DNA of 64,000 nucleotides from Acidobacteriaceae bacterium (GCA_035944135.1 DASZBM010000002.1:248001-312000); one strand, 5' to 3'; shown: positions 7,331 through 17,679, numbered from the stretch's first letter. The notes: generated by a model not told the origin, from the sequence alone. A program made the numbers and translations.

Positions 7331-10300
7331 ATGGCCAGTCAATCGATTGCAATCAACTCAGACCCAATAGCGAAAGTTCACAGGGACGTGACAAGAGCTC
7401 GTTCTGTCACGCGGGCCATCTGGAGCAGCTTAATCCTGACGCTGGCTGTGATCGGTTTGCTGAGCCCGCGTACAGCGGTGGCGCAGGTGGATCAGGGTGC
7501 CATCATCGGCGTGGTCACGGACTCGAGCGGCGCAGTGATCCCGAATGCCCAAGTGACGGTTACGGAGACGGACACCGGGCTGGTGCTGAAGGCGAAGACG
7601 AACGGCAGCGGAAATTACTTCTTCTCGCCGATCAAGATTGGAAACTACACGGTTAGCGCCTCGGCACCGGGCTTTCAAACGACCGAGGAGAAAAACGTCG
7701 CCGTTCACGTTCAGGACCGGCTGAACATTCCTCTCCATCTGCAGCCGGGCAAGGTGAATGAGACCGTTGTTGTCACTTCGACGGCGCCGCTAATGCAAAC
7801 GCAAACGGCTGAAGTGGCCATGGACGTCGACTCGAAATTCCTGAACGATGCACCGCTGGCGAATCGCAACTGGATCTTTATCGCGCAGGAAGCTCCGGGC
7901 ATCACCCCGGAGATAGGCCGCGGCGCCGGCAATGGTGACTTTTCATCGAACGGCCAGCACGAGGAACAGAACAACTACCAGCTTGACGGCGTCGATAACA
8001 ACGTTGCGAACAGCGACTATATCAATGGATCGTCGTACAATCTGGCTCCCCCGCCGGATGCCATTCAGGAGTTCAAGCTCGAGACCAGCAACTATAGCGC
8101 GGAGCTCGGGCGCGGCCATGGCGCGGTGTTCAACGCCACCACCAAGTCCGGCACCAACCAGTTTCACGGTGATCTCTGGGAGTATGTGCGAAACACAGCC
8201 TTCGACTCACTCGTCTGGAACCAGGCCCCGGGCTCGAAGGTTGCGGTATTCCATATGAACCAATTTGGTGCTACGCTCGGTGGCCCGATCATCAAGAATC
8301 ACTTGTTCTTCTTTGGAGACGTTCAGGAGCAGCGCTTCGTGAACGGAGCGAATCCCACCACGTATAGCGTGCCCACGCCGCGCGAGCGTCGTGGCGACTT
8401 CAGCGAACTGCTGAATCCGACATGGGGCAATGGTACCTGCCCCATAGTGCTGTACGTGCCTAACACCAACGGCGGCAACGGCCAAGACAGCAACAACTAC
8501 TATAAGTGTGCAAGCAACTCCGTATCCCACGGGCCTACGGGCAGCCTGCAGCAGTATGGCAATTCGCAGTACACGTATTCCGGGTATACGTTTGCACCGG
8601 GCCAGAACGTTTTCTCGCCAACGCAAATCGACCCGGTCGCCCAGAAACTGCTTCAGGAGTACCCCTGCCCGAACTATGCTTCTGCCGGCCAACCGAATTT
8701 TGGGAAGCCTAATGGCGGATGGAGTACGGGAGACTGCAATTCTACGAGCGATGTGGACCAGGGACCGACCTCCAACAACTACCAGACGAATCTGACGACG
8801 ACATCGGATCCAATTAATTGGGATGGGAAGCTCGACTGGAACATCAGCAGCCGCGACCTGGCCACCTTCCGCGTGGACTACGCGCACTTCATTCAGACGA
8901 ATCCCTCCCCACTCGGCCCGATCCTTGACGGCTACCCGAACTACGCGGGCCATAACCAGAGTTACCTGAGCGAGAACTTCATGCTCAGCGAGACCCATAC
9001 CTTCTCACAGTCGCTGATCAACGAATTCCGCTTTGGGTTTAACTACGGCAACGATTCGAACCTGCAGTACAACTACAACGCGAACATTGCGGCTACTCTG
9101 GGACTGAACGGGGTACCCGTCAATCTAGCTAACCAGGAAGGCGGCCTGCCCTCGGTAGCGGACGGCTTCACAACCTTCGGAACTCACGGCAACGACCCAG
9201 CCCATGAGGGCATGAACATCTACCAGTTCCTGGACAACGTCACCAAGGTGATTGGGAACCACTCGCTGAAGGCCGGTGTCGAAATCAATCCCGGGCGCTG
9301 GTACAGCACGAACGCCGGACAGCCCCTCGGAAGCTACAGCTATAACGGCCAGTTTACCGGTGTGACCGCAGCAGGCGGACCCACTGGAAATGGCGCCGCC
9401 GATTTCCTAGCCCTCGGCACATTAGCGGGCGGCGGATACACCAACACAAACAACATGGCCAGCGGCCAACTCACCACCTTCGTGTACACGCACTTCGTGC
9501 AAAAATACAATGCCGCCTACGCGCAGGACGACTGGAAGGTGACGCCCAAACTTACCCTGAACCTTGGGCTCAGGTACGAATACTTCACGCCCAAGAGGGA
9601 GCAGGCCAACCAGCTAGCGAACTTCGTCCAACTGGGCAGCATGATGACGTCGAATGGCGCGGTTTCCTCAGCGGAACTGGTGATGCCGCAAGCCGATTCG
9701 AGCCAAACGCTTCCAGCGAACTTCCTGGCGCTGCTCAACGCGGATAACGTGAAGGTGGTCTACACCAGCAACCCGTACCTGACGTCCTTCCCCAAATTCA
9801 ACTGGTCGCCAAGGGTTGGCGCCGCGTACCAATTCAGCCCGCAGACAGTGGGGCGTATCGGTGGCGGCCTCTTCATGGGCGGTTTTGAGCCGGGCGGGGG
9901 CGCTGCCAATATCCTTAATCCGCCCTTCATCGTGACCGCCGCCACAGCCGCCTTGCCGTCCTGCTCGCAGGGAAGTTATTGTGAATCGCAATATGCGTTC
10001 GGCAATACGCTGGAGGGCGGTCTCGGGCAGTTCATGGGGCCGGGCGGAGTGGCGAACCACGCTGCCTTCCCGCAGGTCTCGGAAGAAGACCCGAACATGC
10101 ATATGCCCTACACCATCAACTACAACGTGAGCGTGGAACAGGTGCTTACGCCCACAACCACGATGACGCTGAGCTACGTGGGCAGCCTCGGACGCCACCT
10201 GGTGACGAGCACCGGCCCCAACCTGCCAATGGCGATTACCGTCGGCGGCGAGCAGCCGAACGGGTTCCAGCAGTTCCCGCATCTTGGTGGGTACGCTTAC

Positions 10301-11344
10301 ATGCAGTGGACAGCCGCGAGCAATTACAACTCGCTGCAGGCACAGGTGCAGAAACGCTACGCCAGCGGGCTCGCCTTTTTGGCCACCTATACCTGGGCCC
10401 ATGGCTTCAGTGACGAAAGCGATCTACTGGGCGGAGACGTCGGGTACAAGTCACCCTACATCATCCCTATCAGGAACGAGTACACCCAGTCGGGACAAGA
10501 TATCCGGAACCGCGCTGTGATCAACGTCGACTATGACCTGCCGTTCGGCGAAGGCAGGCGCTTTGTAAATCAGAACCGTATTCTGGACAAAATCATCGGG
10601 GGATGGAAGACCGACATGGAATGGTGGGGCCAGACCGGTCAGCCGTTTACGATCGGCATCAACAGAATCTCAGGCTGGGGGAACGCCAACGGTGGCACGG
10701 CCAACAGCGCCATCAAAATCGCCAACCCATTCTCAACGGGCCTGCCGGCGCCAAACGTAGGCGGCGATCCGGCTCGACAGAGCGGCATCACCAACGGGAC
10801 GCCGTCCAATACAGCCGCGAATGTTTGCGCTGCGCAGACTCACACCAGGACGCGCTGGTACAACCCTTGTGCCTTTGAAGACCCGATAGGTGTGATGAGT
10901 AACAACGCGGCTGGGTACGCTGCCCTGGCGCCGTACGCAACGGGGTACTTCAGCTATTATTCCCCGGCCATCGGCCCCGATTCAGCGCTGAACGACGGAG
11001 CCTACAACAACAATGGGACACTCAACACCCTTGGGCCGGCGCCTTACGTGACGGGCTATCCGAATGTGGCGCCGTTCTTTGGCAGCACGAGGAACGATCT
11101 TTCCGGTCCGGGCAACTGGAGGCTTAATGCGTCGATCTTCAAGGACTTCAAGGTGTGGCGCGAGGGCACCTATCTGGAGCTCCGCGCGGACGCGTTCAAC
11201 GTGCTGAACCACCCCAGCTTCGGCAACCCTGGCGGCGGCACGAACATAGGTGCCAACTCAGTCGCGCTTACCGGGCCGGGATCTAACCAGGCCAACACTA
11301 TCGACTCGCGCTTCCTCCAGTTCTCAGGGAAGTTCGTGTTCTAA
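7331..11344 (+). CDS. TonB-dependent receptor with carboxypeptidase-regulatory domain
   Basis: The protein has 1337 residues. After a long N-terminal signal (hydrophobic stretch ending near AVAQ) comes a carboxypeptidase-regulatory-like beta-sandwich (about 55-145, with GAIIGVVTDSSGAVIPNAQV). A TonB plug follows (about 150-290, with NNYQLDGVDNN). The rest is a large outer-membrane beta-barrel ending in an aromatic residue (KFVF). This Oar-like architecture is typical of acidobacterial receptors and replaces SusC in their sugar loci. ATG 7331 is preferred over TTG 7328 because AGGAG at 7319-7323 is then 7 bases away. It lies next to glycosidase genes and probably imports their oligosaccharide products (inference). 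The substrate cannot be read from sequence. Confidence 0.93.
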   Translation: MASQSIAINSDPIAKVHRDVTRARSVTRAIWSSLILTLAVIGLLSPRTAVAQVDQGAIIGVVTDSSGAVIPNAQVTVTETDTGLVLKAKTNGSGNYFFSPIKIGNYTVSASAPGFQTTEEKNVAVHVQDRLNIPLHLQPGKVNETVVVTSTAPLMQTQTAEVAMDVDSKFLNDAPLANRNWIFIAQEAPGITPEIGRGAGNGDFSSNGQHEEQNNYQLDGVDNNVANSDYINGSSYNLAPPPDAIQEFKLETSNYSAELGRGHGAVFNATTKSGTNQFHGDLWEYVRNTAFDSLVWNQAPGSKVAVFHMNQFGATLGGPIIKNHLFFFGDVQEQRFVNGANPTTYSVPTPRERRGDFSELLNPTWGNGTCPIVLYVPNTNGGNGQDSNNYYKCASNSVSHGPTGSLQQYGNSQYTYSGYTFAPGQNVFSPTQIDPVAQKLLQEYPCPNYASAGQPNFGKPNGGWSTGDCNSTSDVDQGPTSNNYQTNLTTTSDPINWDGKLDWNISSRDLATFRVDYAHFIQTNPSPLGPILDGYPNYAGHNQSYLSENFMLSETHTFSQSLINEFRFGFNYGNDSNLQYNYNANIAATLGLNGVPVNLANQEGGLPSVADGFTTFGTHGNDPAHEGMNIYQFLDNVTKVIGNHSLKAGVEINPGRWYSTNAGQPLGSYSYNGQFTGVTAAGGPTGNGAADFLALGTLAGGGYTNTNNMASGQLTTFVYTHFVQKYNAAYAQDDWKVTPKLTLNLGLRYEYFTPKREQANQLANFVQLGSMMTSNGAVSSAELVMPQADSSQTLPANFLALLNADNVKVVYTSNPYLTSFPKFNWSPRVGAAYQFSPQTVGRIGGGLFMGGFEPGGGAANILNPPFIVTAATAALPSCSQGSYCESQYAFGNTLEGGLGQFMGPGGVANHAAFPQVSEEDPNMHMPYTINYNVSVEQVLTPTTTMTLSYVGSLGRHLVTSTGPNLPMAITVGGEQPNGFQQFPHLGGYAYMQWTAASNYNSLQAQVQKRYASGLAFLATYTWAHGFSDESDLLGGDVGYKSPYIIPIRNEYTQSGQDIRNRAVINVDYDLPFGEGRRFVNQNRILDKIIGGWKTDMEWWGQTGQPFTIGINRISGWGNANGGTANSAIKIANPFSTGLPAPNVGGDPARQSGITNGTPSNTAANVCAAQTHTRTRWYNPCAFEDPIGVMSNNAAGYAALAPYATGYFSYYSPAIGPDSALNDGAYNNNGTLNTLGPAPYVTGYPNVAPFFGSTRNDLSGPGNWRLNASIFKDFKVWREGTYLELRADAFNVLNHPSFGNPGGGTNIGANSVALTGPGSNQANTIDSRFLQFSGKFVF

Positions 11345-11367
11345 CGTAGTTCGATTCAGCCAACCAC

Positions 11368-11402
11368 AGGGCTCTGAGCATGTTGGATATGCTCAGAGCC
11401 CT
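11368..11402. terminator. Perfect 14-bp hairpin after the receptor gene
   Basis: AGGGCTCTGAGCAT at 11368-11381 is exactly complementary to 11389-11402, with a 7-base loop. It starts 24 bases after the receptor stop codon. There is no strong T run behind it, so it may act as a factor-assisted terminator or mRNA stabiliser. Confidence 0.6.
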
Positions 11403-11523
11403 ATGTGCTTAACTTCGCCCAACTGAATCACGGCTGAGCAGGCATGTGAGGCGAAGACAAACGCAGGCCTGCGGATCAAAGATGTTTTGTAATTCAACGC
11501 AGCCGCAGCTACGGAATGTCATG

Positions 11524-11549
11524 TATAGTGTTGCAGAGACCGGTATCTC
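11524..11549 (+). promoter_or_regulatory. -10 box and ACCGGT operator
   Basis: A TATAGT -10-like box at 11524-11529 is followed by the operator-like GAGACCGGTATCTC at 11536-11549. The operator would overlap the transcription start, a typical repressor position. The 12-base core differs by one base from the perfect palindrome at 50263-50274, which lies before a related gene. Confidence 0.5.
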
Positions 11550-11562
11550 AAGGAGATGAGAG

Positions 11563-13794
11563 TTGAAAGAGGGAATCAGTCGCAGGACGTTTGGGAAGCT
11601 CGCGGGTCTGGCGACGTTTGGTGCGCTGGGTAGCGGCAGCGAGTTAGCGGCACAGGACCAAGAGTCGCGACCGATTGCGCCGATGAAACTCGGCGAGGAG
11701 GTTGTGCTCGAAGACGCGCAGGTTCATTTAGCGTTCGACAGCCTTTCGGGTGCGCTCGTGCGGATGGAGCGCAAGTCAGGAACCTGGGTGATCGAACGGC
11801 GGCCGGAGCTTGGCGCGTCATTCCGCCTGTTTGTTCCGTTAAGCAAACGACGCGATAACTTCATCATTGGAACGAAGCAGAAGGCGATTAGTGTTCAGAA
11901 AATTGCGCCGAACAAGGTGCGTATGCGCTGGGAAAATTTGCTCAGCGAACATGGCGGCGTCATGCCGATCGCGTTCACCGGCACTGTGACGCTCGAGAAC
12001 GGCAAGCTGACGTTCGACGCGGAGTTGGAGAACAACTCCGACTGTTTTGTCGAAGCGGTGGACTACCCGTACTTCGGCGACTTCAATCCGCCCTCGCGCG
12101 ACAGCGTTGTTGAGGCACACCACATGTGGGTTGGGGCGCTTTCCACGGATTCGATCTATCCGCGATTCGATAATGCGAAGGGTTATTGGGGAGTTCGGTG
12201 GCCGACGCGAACGATCGAATCGAGCCAGAGCCAGTACTGTCTGCTGCAGGCTATACAGCCGGGAACTGCGGCACAGCCGGGTGCTGCCGCGGAGCAGGGA
12301 ATCTATGTGGCCATCGAAGATCCGGAGATTCGCTATCTGATGGAATTCACGTTCGAGCAGCATCCGGGGGTGGTGGACTGGACGTATGACGATGTGCCGA
12401 AGGAGGATGAGATCTCCGGATGGCCGGTGCATCTCGAATTCCGAACGTGTCACTTTGTGTTCGCGCATCCGCATTCGAAAGTGCAGTTTGCGCCGATCGT
12501 CATGCGGACCTATGACGGAGATTGGCATGCGGGGCTCGATGTGTACAAGCAGTGGCGAGAGACATGGTTCAAGAAGCCGCGCATTGCGCCCTGGGCGCAG
12601 GATGTGCACTCGTGGCTGCAATTGCGCGTGGACGGCGCAGAGCAGGATTACAGCGTTCCGTACCGCGACCTGGTGAAGTATGGAACGGAGTGTGCGGAGA
12701 ACGGGGTCGCGGCGATTCAGTTGGTGGGATGGAATAAGGGTGGACAGGATGGCGGCGATCCATCGCTGGATACTGACCCGGGACTCGGGACTTGGCAGGA
12801 ATTGCACGACGCGGTGGCGGAGCTGCAGGCCAAGGGCGTGCACATGATTTTGTTCGGCAAGCCGATCTTCGCGGACATGTCGACGGATTACTACAAGAAG
12901 GAGCTTTATAAGTACGAGGCTGTTGATCCGTACGGTAATAAGTATGAGTCGGGCGGATATGCGTATACGACGCCGACGCAACTGGCGGGGATCAATCAGC
13001 GGCGCCGAGCGATTATGGATGTCTGTTCCCCGGCATATCGCGAGATCGCAACGCACGAGTTCGAGAAGATCCTCGCGCTCGGGGCCCACGGATGGCTGTT
13101 TGACGAGGTGATGCAGCACAATGGCGTTCTGTACAACTTCGCGCAGGGGCATGGCTATACTGCTCCGGGTTATCTGTTCAGCGCCGATATCCCGCTGGTT
13201 AAGCAGTTTCGCGCAGCTGCAGATAAGGTGAATCCGGACTTTCTTTTTGCGGGTGAAGGGCCAGGCGACTGGCTGATGCCGTACTACTTTCTGGGCTATT
13301 ACCGGATCGGAACGGCGACGCGTCATGCACTGCGTTACCTCGATTCCCAGGCGCCGCTGATGGCTGCCGTGCGGGGTTTCAATGCGCGCGAGGAGGTAAA
13401 TCTCTGTTTGTTGTACCGGTACATCATCAGCTACGAGCCATTCAACTTCAAGGGGCATGTCACAGACTTCCCGCTAACGCTTGACTATGGCAAGAAAGTC
13501 GATGCTCTGCGGCGAAAGTATCGCAAGTTTCTGTGGGATGCAGAGTTCCGCGACACGCTGGACGGCAGCGCGTCAGCGAATGGGCTGTTCAAATACAGCG
13601 TGTTTATCGCAAACGATAAGAAGAGGGCGGTGGTTGTGATGAACCTCGAAGAGGCTCGCCCAATCACGGTAAACGTCGCTGTGCCGGGAGTCACGAACTT
13701 CGTTGTGGCCACCCCGGAAGATCAGGATGCACAACCAAACTCCGGGACGCTGACGGTGCCTGCACGTTCCGCGGCTGTCTTCATGGAAGCTTAG
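11563..13794 (+). CDS. Putative Tat-exported glycoside hydrolase (DUF6259-like)
   Basis: The 743-residue protein starts with a Tat signal (SRRTFGK followed by a hydrophobic stretch ending near LAAQ). An N-terminal beta-sandwich (to about residue 330) is followed by a (beta/alpha)8-barrel-like region and a C-terminal beta domain. The barrel contains acidic strand ends such as GWLFDEV that could hold catalytic residues. I place it near the DUF6259 and alpha-galactosidase-like glycosidases; the exact activity is unknown. It is a clear paralogue of the protein at 52518-54677, sharing long stretches. The start is TTG at 11563, seven bases after AGGAG. An ACCGGT operator lies just upstream. Confidence 0.75.
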   Translation: MKEGISRRTFGKLAGLATFGALGSGSELAAQDQESRPIAPMKLGEEVVLEDAQVHLAFDSLSGALVRMERKSGTWVIERRPELGASFRLFVPLSKRRDNFIIGTKQKAISVQKIAPNKVRMRWENLLSEHGGVMPIAFTGTVTLENGKLTFDAELENNSDCFVEAVDYPYFGDFNPPSRDSVVEAHHMWVGALSTDSIYPRFDNAKGYWGVRWPTRTIESSQSQYCLLQAIQPGTAAQPGAAAEQGIYVAIEDPEIRYLMEFTFEQHPGVVDWTYDDVPKEDEISGWPVHLEFRTCHFVFAHPHSKVQFAPIVMRTYDGDWHAGLDVYKQWRETWFKKPRIAPWAQDVHSWLQLRVDGAEQDYSVPYRDLVKYGTECAENGVAAIQLVGWNKGGQDGGDPSLDTDPGLGTWQELHDAVAELQAKGVHMILFGKPIFADMSTDYYKKELYKYEAVDPYGNKYESGGYAYTTPTQLAGINQRRRAIMDVCSPAYREIATHEFEKILALGAHGWLFDEVMQHNGVLYNFAQGHGYTAPGYLFSADIPLVKQFRAAADKVNPDFLFAGEGPGDWLMPYYFLGYYRIGTATRHALRYLDSQAPLMAAVRGFNAREEVNLCLLYRYIISYEPFNFKGHVTDFPLTLDYGKKVDALRRKYRKFLWDAEFRDTLDGSASANGLFKYSVFIANDKKRAVVVMNLEEARPITVNVAVPGVTNFVVATPEDQDAQPNSGTLTVPARSAAVFMEA

Positions 13795-13812
13795 CCGCTT
13801 TGCAGCTATTGG

Positions 13813-13839
13813 AGCGTGCAGCGGATTATGCTGCACGCT
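13813..13839. terminator. Bidirectional hairpin terminator
   Basis: AGCGTGCAGC at 13813-13822 pairs perfectly with 13830-13839 across a 7-base loop. It lies between the convergent ends of the DUF6259-like gene and the leftward GH92 gene, so it can serve both. Confidence 0.65.
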
Positions 13840-16110
13840 TCAGCTTTTCAGCGGGTGATCCTGCATGGAAAATTCGATTCTTCCGCCGCGCATGACAGTC
13901 TCGTGGGGGAGATACGGAGATTTTTGAGGCGTTCCGTTGACGGTAAGGCTAGAGACGTAAACCGCGGTTTCGCTTTGGTCCCGGGCCTCGATCTCAAGCG
14001 TCTTGTTCATCGGGAGATGCAGCGTAACTTTTTCAAAGAGCGGGCTGCCGAATACGTACTCCGCCTTACCCGGGCATAGCGGATAGAAACCAATCGCGCT
14101 GAGAATGTACCAGGCGGCCATGGAGCCTGTATCTTCGTCGCCGGGAAAGTCGTCGGGACTGTAGAGCTTGTTGAGCACCTGACGGACCCAGTACTGCGTG
14201 CGATCTGGCCGGCTGGCCACTGCATAGATGTACAGCAGGTGATGCACGGGCTGGTTGCTTTGCGCATACTGTCCGAAATCGACGGCTGCCATTTCGGACA
14301 TCTCGTGGATCTCCTGGCCGTAGACACCGACATGAAAGGTCGGCGGCAGCGACAACATACGATCGAGTGCAGCGACAGCACTCGCTTGGCCGCCCATTTG
14401 ACTGATGAGTGCGGCGATTTCATGAGGCGCATCCCACCGATGTTGCCATGCCGAGCCTTCTACGTAGGGCGAGCCCCACTGGAATTCGTCGAAGGGCTCA
14501 AGCCATGTGCCGTCCTCATGTTTGCCGCGAAAAAACCCCGTCTTCGGATCAAACACGCGGCGCCAGTTGCGTGATCTCTCGAGGAACATGCGGGCGTCGT
14601 CATTCTGTCCGAGCGCAGTTGCTACCTGAGATATGCAGAAGTCGCCATAGGCGGCATCGACGGTCTCGGCGACGGACTGGCTTACGGATTCAACGGGAAC
14701 ATAGCCGAGTTTCAGATAACTCTCGATCCCACGACGCCCATATCCCTTTTCCGGATCGCCGGGTTGTGTCGCGTGTTTCTTTAGGCCCTCATACGCGGTC
14801 TTCAGATCAAATCCAGGGATGCCTTTCGCAGCCGCGTCCCCGAAGACGGCGTCGATGAGGCTGCCGGTCATGCAGGCGCGGTAACCGGGACAAGGGAATT
14901 GGGGGAGCCAGCCTCCTTCACGGTAGGCATTCACCCAGCTCTCGAGGATTTCGCCGAGTTTCTCCGGCCAGAGAATCGACATGAGTGGATACCAGGCGCG
15001 ATACACATCCCAATAACCATGATCCGCATACATCACGCCAGTATGAACTTTGCCATCGTAGGGGCTGAAGTGTTGCGGTTGGCCGCTTGCGTCGAACTCG
15101 TGCCAGGTGTGAGGGAAGAGCAATGCGCGATAAAGGCAGGAGTAGAAGGTCTTTCGCTGGTGGTCTGTTCCGCCCGTGATCTCTATCCGGTTTGCGTAGC
15201 TGTCCCACTGCTTCTCTGCGCGTTCGCGGTTCTGGTCGACACTTTGACTGCCGAGCTCAGCCGCGAGATTGCGTGCGCACTGCTCGTATGAGATGAACGA
15301 GGTTGCGATGCGCGCGGCGATCTTGCGAGGACCCGCGTCACCAAAGCTGATGAGAGCGGCTGTGCCAGCACTTGTTTCCAGGGTTTGTACGTGTTCCCAA
15401 GGTTGGTCGAACTGAACGATGTAATAGGTTGCAAAGTTCTCCGGAACGCCACCGTGATTCGAGCGAGATTGAAAACGAATAGTGGTGTGGTTGGAGTCTT
15501 GCTGGAATGTGACATCGTGCCCTGGAACTTCGATTATGAATCCGGGGGTTTCCTTGCTGTGGTAGCTCGAACTGATGAGGGCACAGCGTTCCGTCGGAAC
15601 CAACTCCGCATCAATCTGATAGCGCATCAGCTCCAACTCGAAAGAGAACGGCTGGAGGCGAGCTTGCTCGGGACGCCATGAGGACGATCGCGATTCCGCG
15701 TCCAGCTTCGGCGCGCCGGCGCAAGGAAGGAAAACTGCATGGCCGTAGTCGGCGAGCCAAGGGCTTAACTGATGTGTGCAGCGAAATCCCTGAAGGCGGC
15801 GGCTTGATGGATCAAACATCCACGCGGTTCCTTCTGCCGATTGAAGTGTCCAGTGCGCCATGCCAAAGGGGAGAGCGGCGATTGGAAGGGTGTTGCCGCG
15901 CGAAAATCGGTATGTGGAATTTGTTCCCTGTAGGGGATTCGCATTGCCGATATTGGCCGAAGAAGGCGGAGAGGTGCTTAGATCGTCGCCCGCCTGCTGG
16001 GCATCGGCCGCGTTATTGTCCAGCGCCACGCCGACGATTACCGCGGCCGAAGACTTAAGAAAATCCCGACGTCCGAGGGGAAGACGCTTTGTCATGTTTG
16101 GATCATCCAT
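13840..16110 (-). CDS. GH92 alpha-mannosidase, Tat-exported
   Basis: The 756-residue protein has a Tat signal (GRRDFLKSS, arginines 14-15) and the GH92 layout of an N-terminal beta-sandwich and an (alpha/alpha)6 barrel. Family motifs include GDEDTGSMAAW followed by GFYPLCPG near the C-terminus, and YVEGSAWQ, whose glutamate is the likely general acid by comparison with the family. GH92 enzymes are calcium-dependent exo-acting alpha-mannosidases. The motif usually written GNEP reads SNQP here, so linkage preference may differ from the second GH92 at 23420-25876. It is downstream of the GH125 gene by 52 bases and probably co-transcribed with it. Confidence 0.9.
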   Translation of the reverse strand: MDDPNMTKRLPLGRRDFLKSSAAVIVGVALDNNAADAQQAGDDLSTSPPSSANIGNANPLQGTNSTYRFSRGNTLPIAALPFGMAHWTLQSAEGTAWMFDPSSRRLQGFRCTHQLSPWLADYGHAVFLPCAGAPKLDAESRSSSWRPEQARLQPFSFELELMRYQIDAELVPTERCALISSSYHSKETPGFIIEVPGHDVTFQQDSNHTTIRFQSRSNHGGVPENFATYYIVQFDQPWEHVQTLETSAGTAALISFGDAGPRKIAARIATSFISYEQCARNLAAELGSQSVDQNRERAEKQWDSYANRIEITGGTDHQRKTFYSCLYRALLFPHTWHEFDASGQPQHFSPYDGKVHTGVMYADHGYWDVYRAWYPLMSILWPEKLGEILESWVNAYREGGWLPQFPCPGYRACMTGSLIDAVFGDAAAKGIPGFDLKTAYEGLKKHATQPGDPEKGYGRRGIESYLKLGYVPVESVSQSVAETVDAAYGDFCISQVATALGQNDDARMFLERSRNWRRVFDPKTGFFRGKHEDGTWLEPFDEFQWGSPYVEGSAWQHRWDAPHEIAALISQMGGQASAVAALDRMLSLPPTFHVGVYGQEIHEMSEMAAVDFGQYAQSNQPVHHLLYIYAVASRPDRTQYWVRQVLNKLYSPDDFPGDEDTGSMAAWYILSAIGFYPLCPGKAEYVFGSPLFEKVTLHLPMNKTLEIEARDQSETAVYVSSLTVNGTPQKSPYLPHETVMRGGRIEFSMQDHPLKS

Positions 16111-16162
16111 TGAACACCCTTGAACATTTCCGCATGATTCATAGATCTGGCAGCGCAGGAGG

Positions 16163-17623
16163 TCAGATTGATTCGCGCAGGAGGTGAGGTTTTTTCTGCA
16201 GGAGGTTAAGGATCAGCTCCCCAAAAAGAGTGTTCACCCAAGCGAACCATGGTCGCGTGAAATTTGACGCATCGTCTTTGTTGAACGACTCATGCATGAA
16301 TTTGGTGCCCGCTGTTGTGTCACGCAGCCAGCGGAGGCACTGTCGAATTTCCTGATCATCATTCGACGTCATCGCCTGAACGATGATTCCCATCGGCCAA
16401 ATGTTGGACTGGCCGGCATGCGGGCTGCCGACTCCGTCAGCGGCGGTTCCTTTGATGAAATACGGGTTGTCCGAGCTAAGTACGAAGCGCCGGGTGCGTT
16501 GATAGAGCGGGTCATTCGACGCGCAGCAGCCAAGGTAGGGAAGGCTGAGAAGGCTGGGCACTCCGGCATCATCCATCATCAATGCATTACCGTAGCCGTC
16601 GACCTCATACGCCCATATGTTGCCGAGCGTGCCGTGCTGTATAGTGCCATGCGCCGTGAGTGCAGATCGTACTTCACGGGACAGATCGTCGCAGGCTTGT
16701 GCGAGGCGCTCATCCTGCGCGGCCTTGTGGGCAAGTTCGGAGAGGAGCGACAGTGCTTGCACGGCGAACAGGTTTGCCGGAATAAACAGCGGGAAGATAC
16801 AGGCGTCATCGGACGGCCGGAACATGGAGAAGATGAGGCCCACAGGCCTTGCGGGGTTTCCGTAGCCGCCGAGGGGCAGAGTGTCCGTGGGGATGCGGGA
16901 GGAACGCTGGAACTCGTAGGGTCCATTCCCGTTCTTGCGTTGTTGTTCGCGGAAGGTCTGTACGATCTTCCATGCGCTCGCCTTCCACGTAGCGTCGAAC
17001 GGTGTGGTGTCCCCCGTGTTCTGCCAGTAGCCATGGGCGAGCCGGGCCACATGGCAGAGCGAATCGACCTCCCATTTGCGCTCAGCGACGCCGGGAAACA
17101 TCGTGGTATCGTCATGCACTGCCCAGCTCAGCGGTGGATCAGCGGCTGTCCGCATGAAGGCGTTTGCATAAGGGTCGATCAGAACCAAGCGCGCATGCCG
17201 TCGTACAACGCCCTGCAGCATGGCTTGGAGGCGAGCGTCCTGTCGGGCGAACGGAAGATAGGGCCAGACCTGCGAGGAGGAATCGCGAAGCCACATTGCG
17301 TCGATGTCGCCGGTAATAATGAAGGTATCGGGCGGTCTGCTCTGCTGGTCGAAGAAAACAGTTGTGTCGAGAGTGTTCGGGAAGCACTGTTCGAACATCG
17401 CAGCGAGCTGGGGATCGGCAATGCGGCGGCTCGTCTCCCTGATGACGGATTCAATAGCCGGGCTGGAGAAGCGGCGCTCGGAAGGCGCGGGCCGTCCGGC
17501 CAAAGCCTGTGCCTGTGCCGGGGCCGCCAGTGGATGAACGGCCGACTGCACGACTGCGGCGCCCCCTGCGAGAAGCATCGATCGTCTGGAGATCCGGGGC
17601 AATATGGCCTCGCGTCTGAGCAT
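16163..17623 (-). CDS. GH125 exo-alpha-1,6-mannosidase
   Basis: The protein (486 residues from the chosen start) belongs to the metal-independent GH125 family, formerly DUF1237. Clear motifs are MWLRDSSSQVWPY, DDTTMF, WEVDSLCH and SPHAGQSNIWPMG. GH125 enzymes remove alpha-1,6-linked mannose from non-reducing ends. The frame is open to 17695, but ATG 17623 is preferred. It begins just before a Tat-like signal (ISRRSMLLAGG), and the longer form would place the operator at 17668-17679 inside the coding region. It is the first gene of a leftward pair with GH92. The two enzymes could act in sequence on N-glycan-like or yeast-type mannan. Confidence 0.88.
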   Translation of the reverse strand: MLRREAILPRISRRSMLLAGGAAVVQSAVHPLAAPAQAQALAGRPAPSERRFSSPAIESVIRETSRRIADPQLAAMFEQCFPNTLDTTVFFDQQSRPPDTFIITGDIDAMWLRDSSSQVWPYLPFARQDARLQAMLQGVVRRHARLVLIDPYANAFMRTAADPPLSWAVHDDTTMFPGVAERKWEVDSLCHVARLAHGYWQNTGDTTPFDATWKASAWKIVQTFREQQRKNGNGPYEFQRSSRIPTDTLPLGGYGNPARPVGLIFSMFRPSDDACIFPLFIPANLFAVQALSLLSELAHKAAQDERLAQACDDLSREVRSALTAHGTIQHGTLGNIWAYEVDGYGNALMMDDAGVPSLLSLPYLGCCASNDPLYQRTRRFVLSSDNPYFIKGTAADGVGSPHAGQSNIWPMGIIVQAMTSNDDQEIRQCLRWLRDTTAGTKFMHESFNKDDASNFTRPWFAWVNTLFGELILNLLQKKPHLLRESI

Positions 17624-17667
17624 TCCCGCTGCACGGCTAGAAAAATGATAGAAGACAGCGGCTTCAA

Positions 17668-17679
17668 TATACCGGTCAC
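17668..17679. promoter_or_regulatory. ACCGGT operator before the GH125-GH92 pair
   Basis: TATACCGGTCAC with flanks forms a 16-base block (AATATACCGGTCACTC) that occurs identically at 28688-28703, upstream of the first LacI gene. It is 45 bases upstream of the chosen GH125 start. Confidence 0.55.

Noticed and set aside
9356-9361. ACCGGT inside the TonB receptor gene (also 6752-6757 inside a kinase gene)
   Set aside because: The hexamer is expected by chance in this GC-rich DNA; only intergenic copies with matching flanks were kept.
11839-13458. 539-codon open frame on the minus strand
   Set aside because: It lies wholly antisense to the DUF6259-like gene, has no recognisable domain, and is rich in Arg, His and Leu as expected for a mirrored frame in GC-rich DNA.
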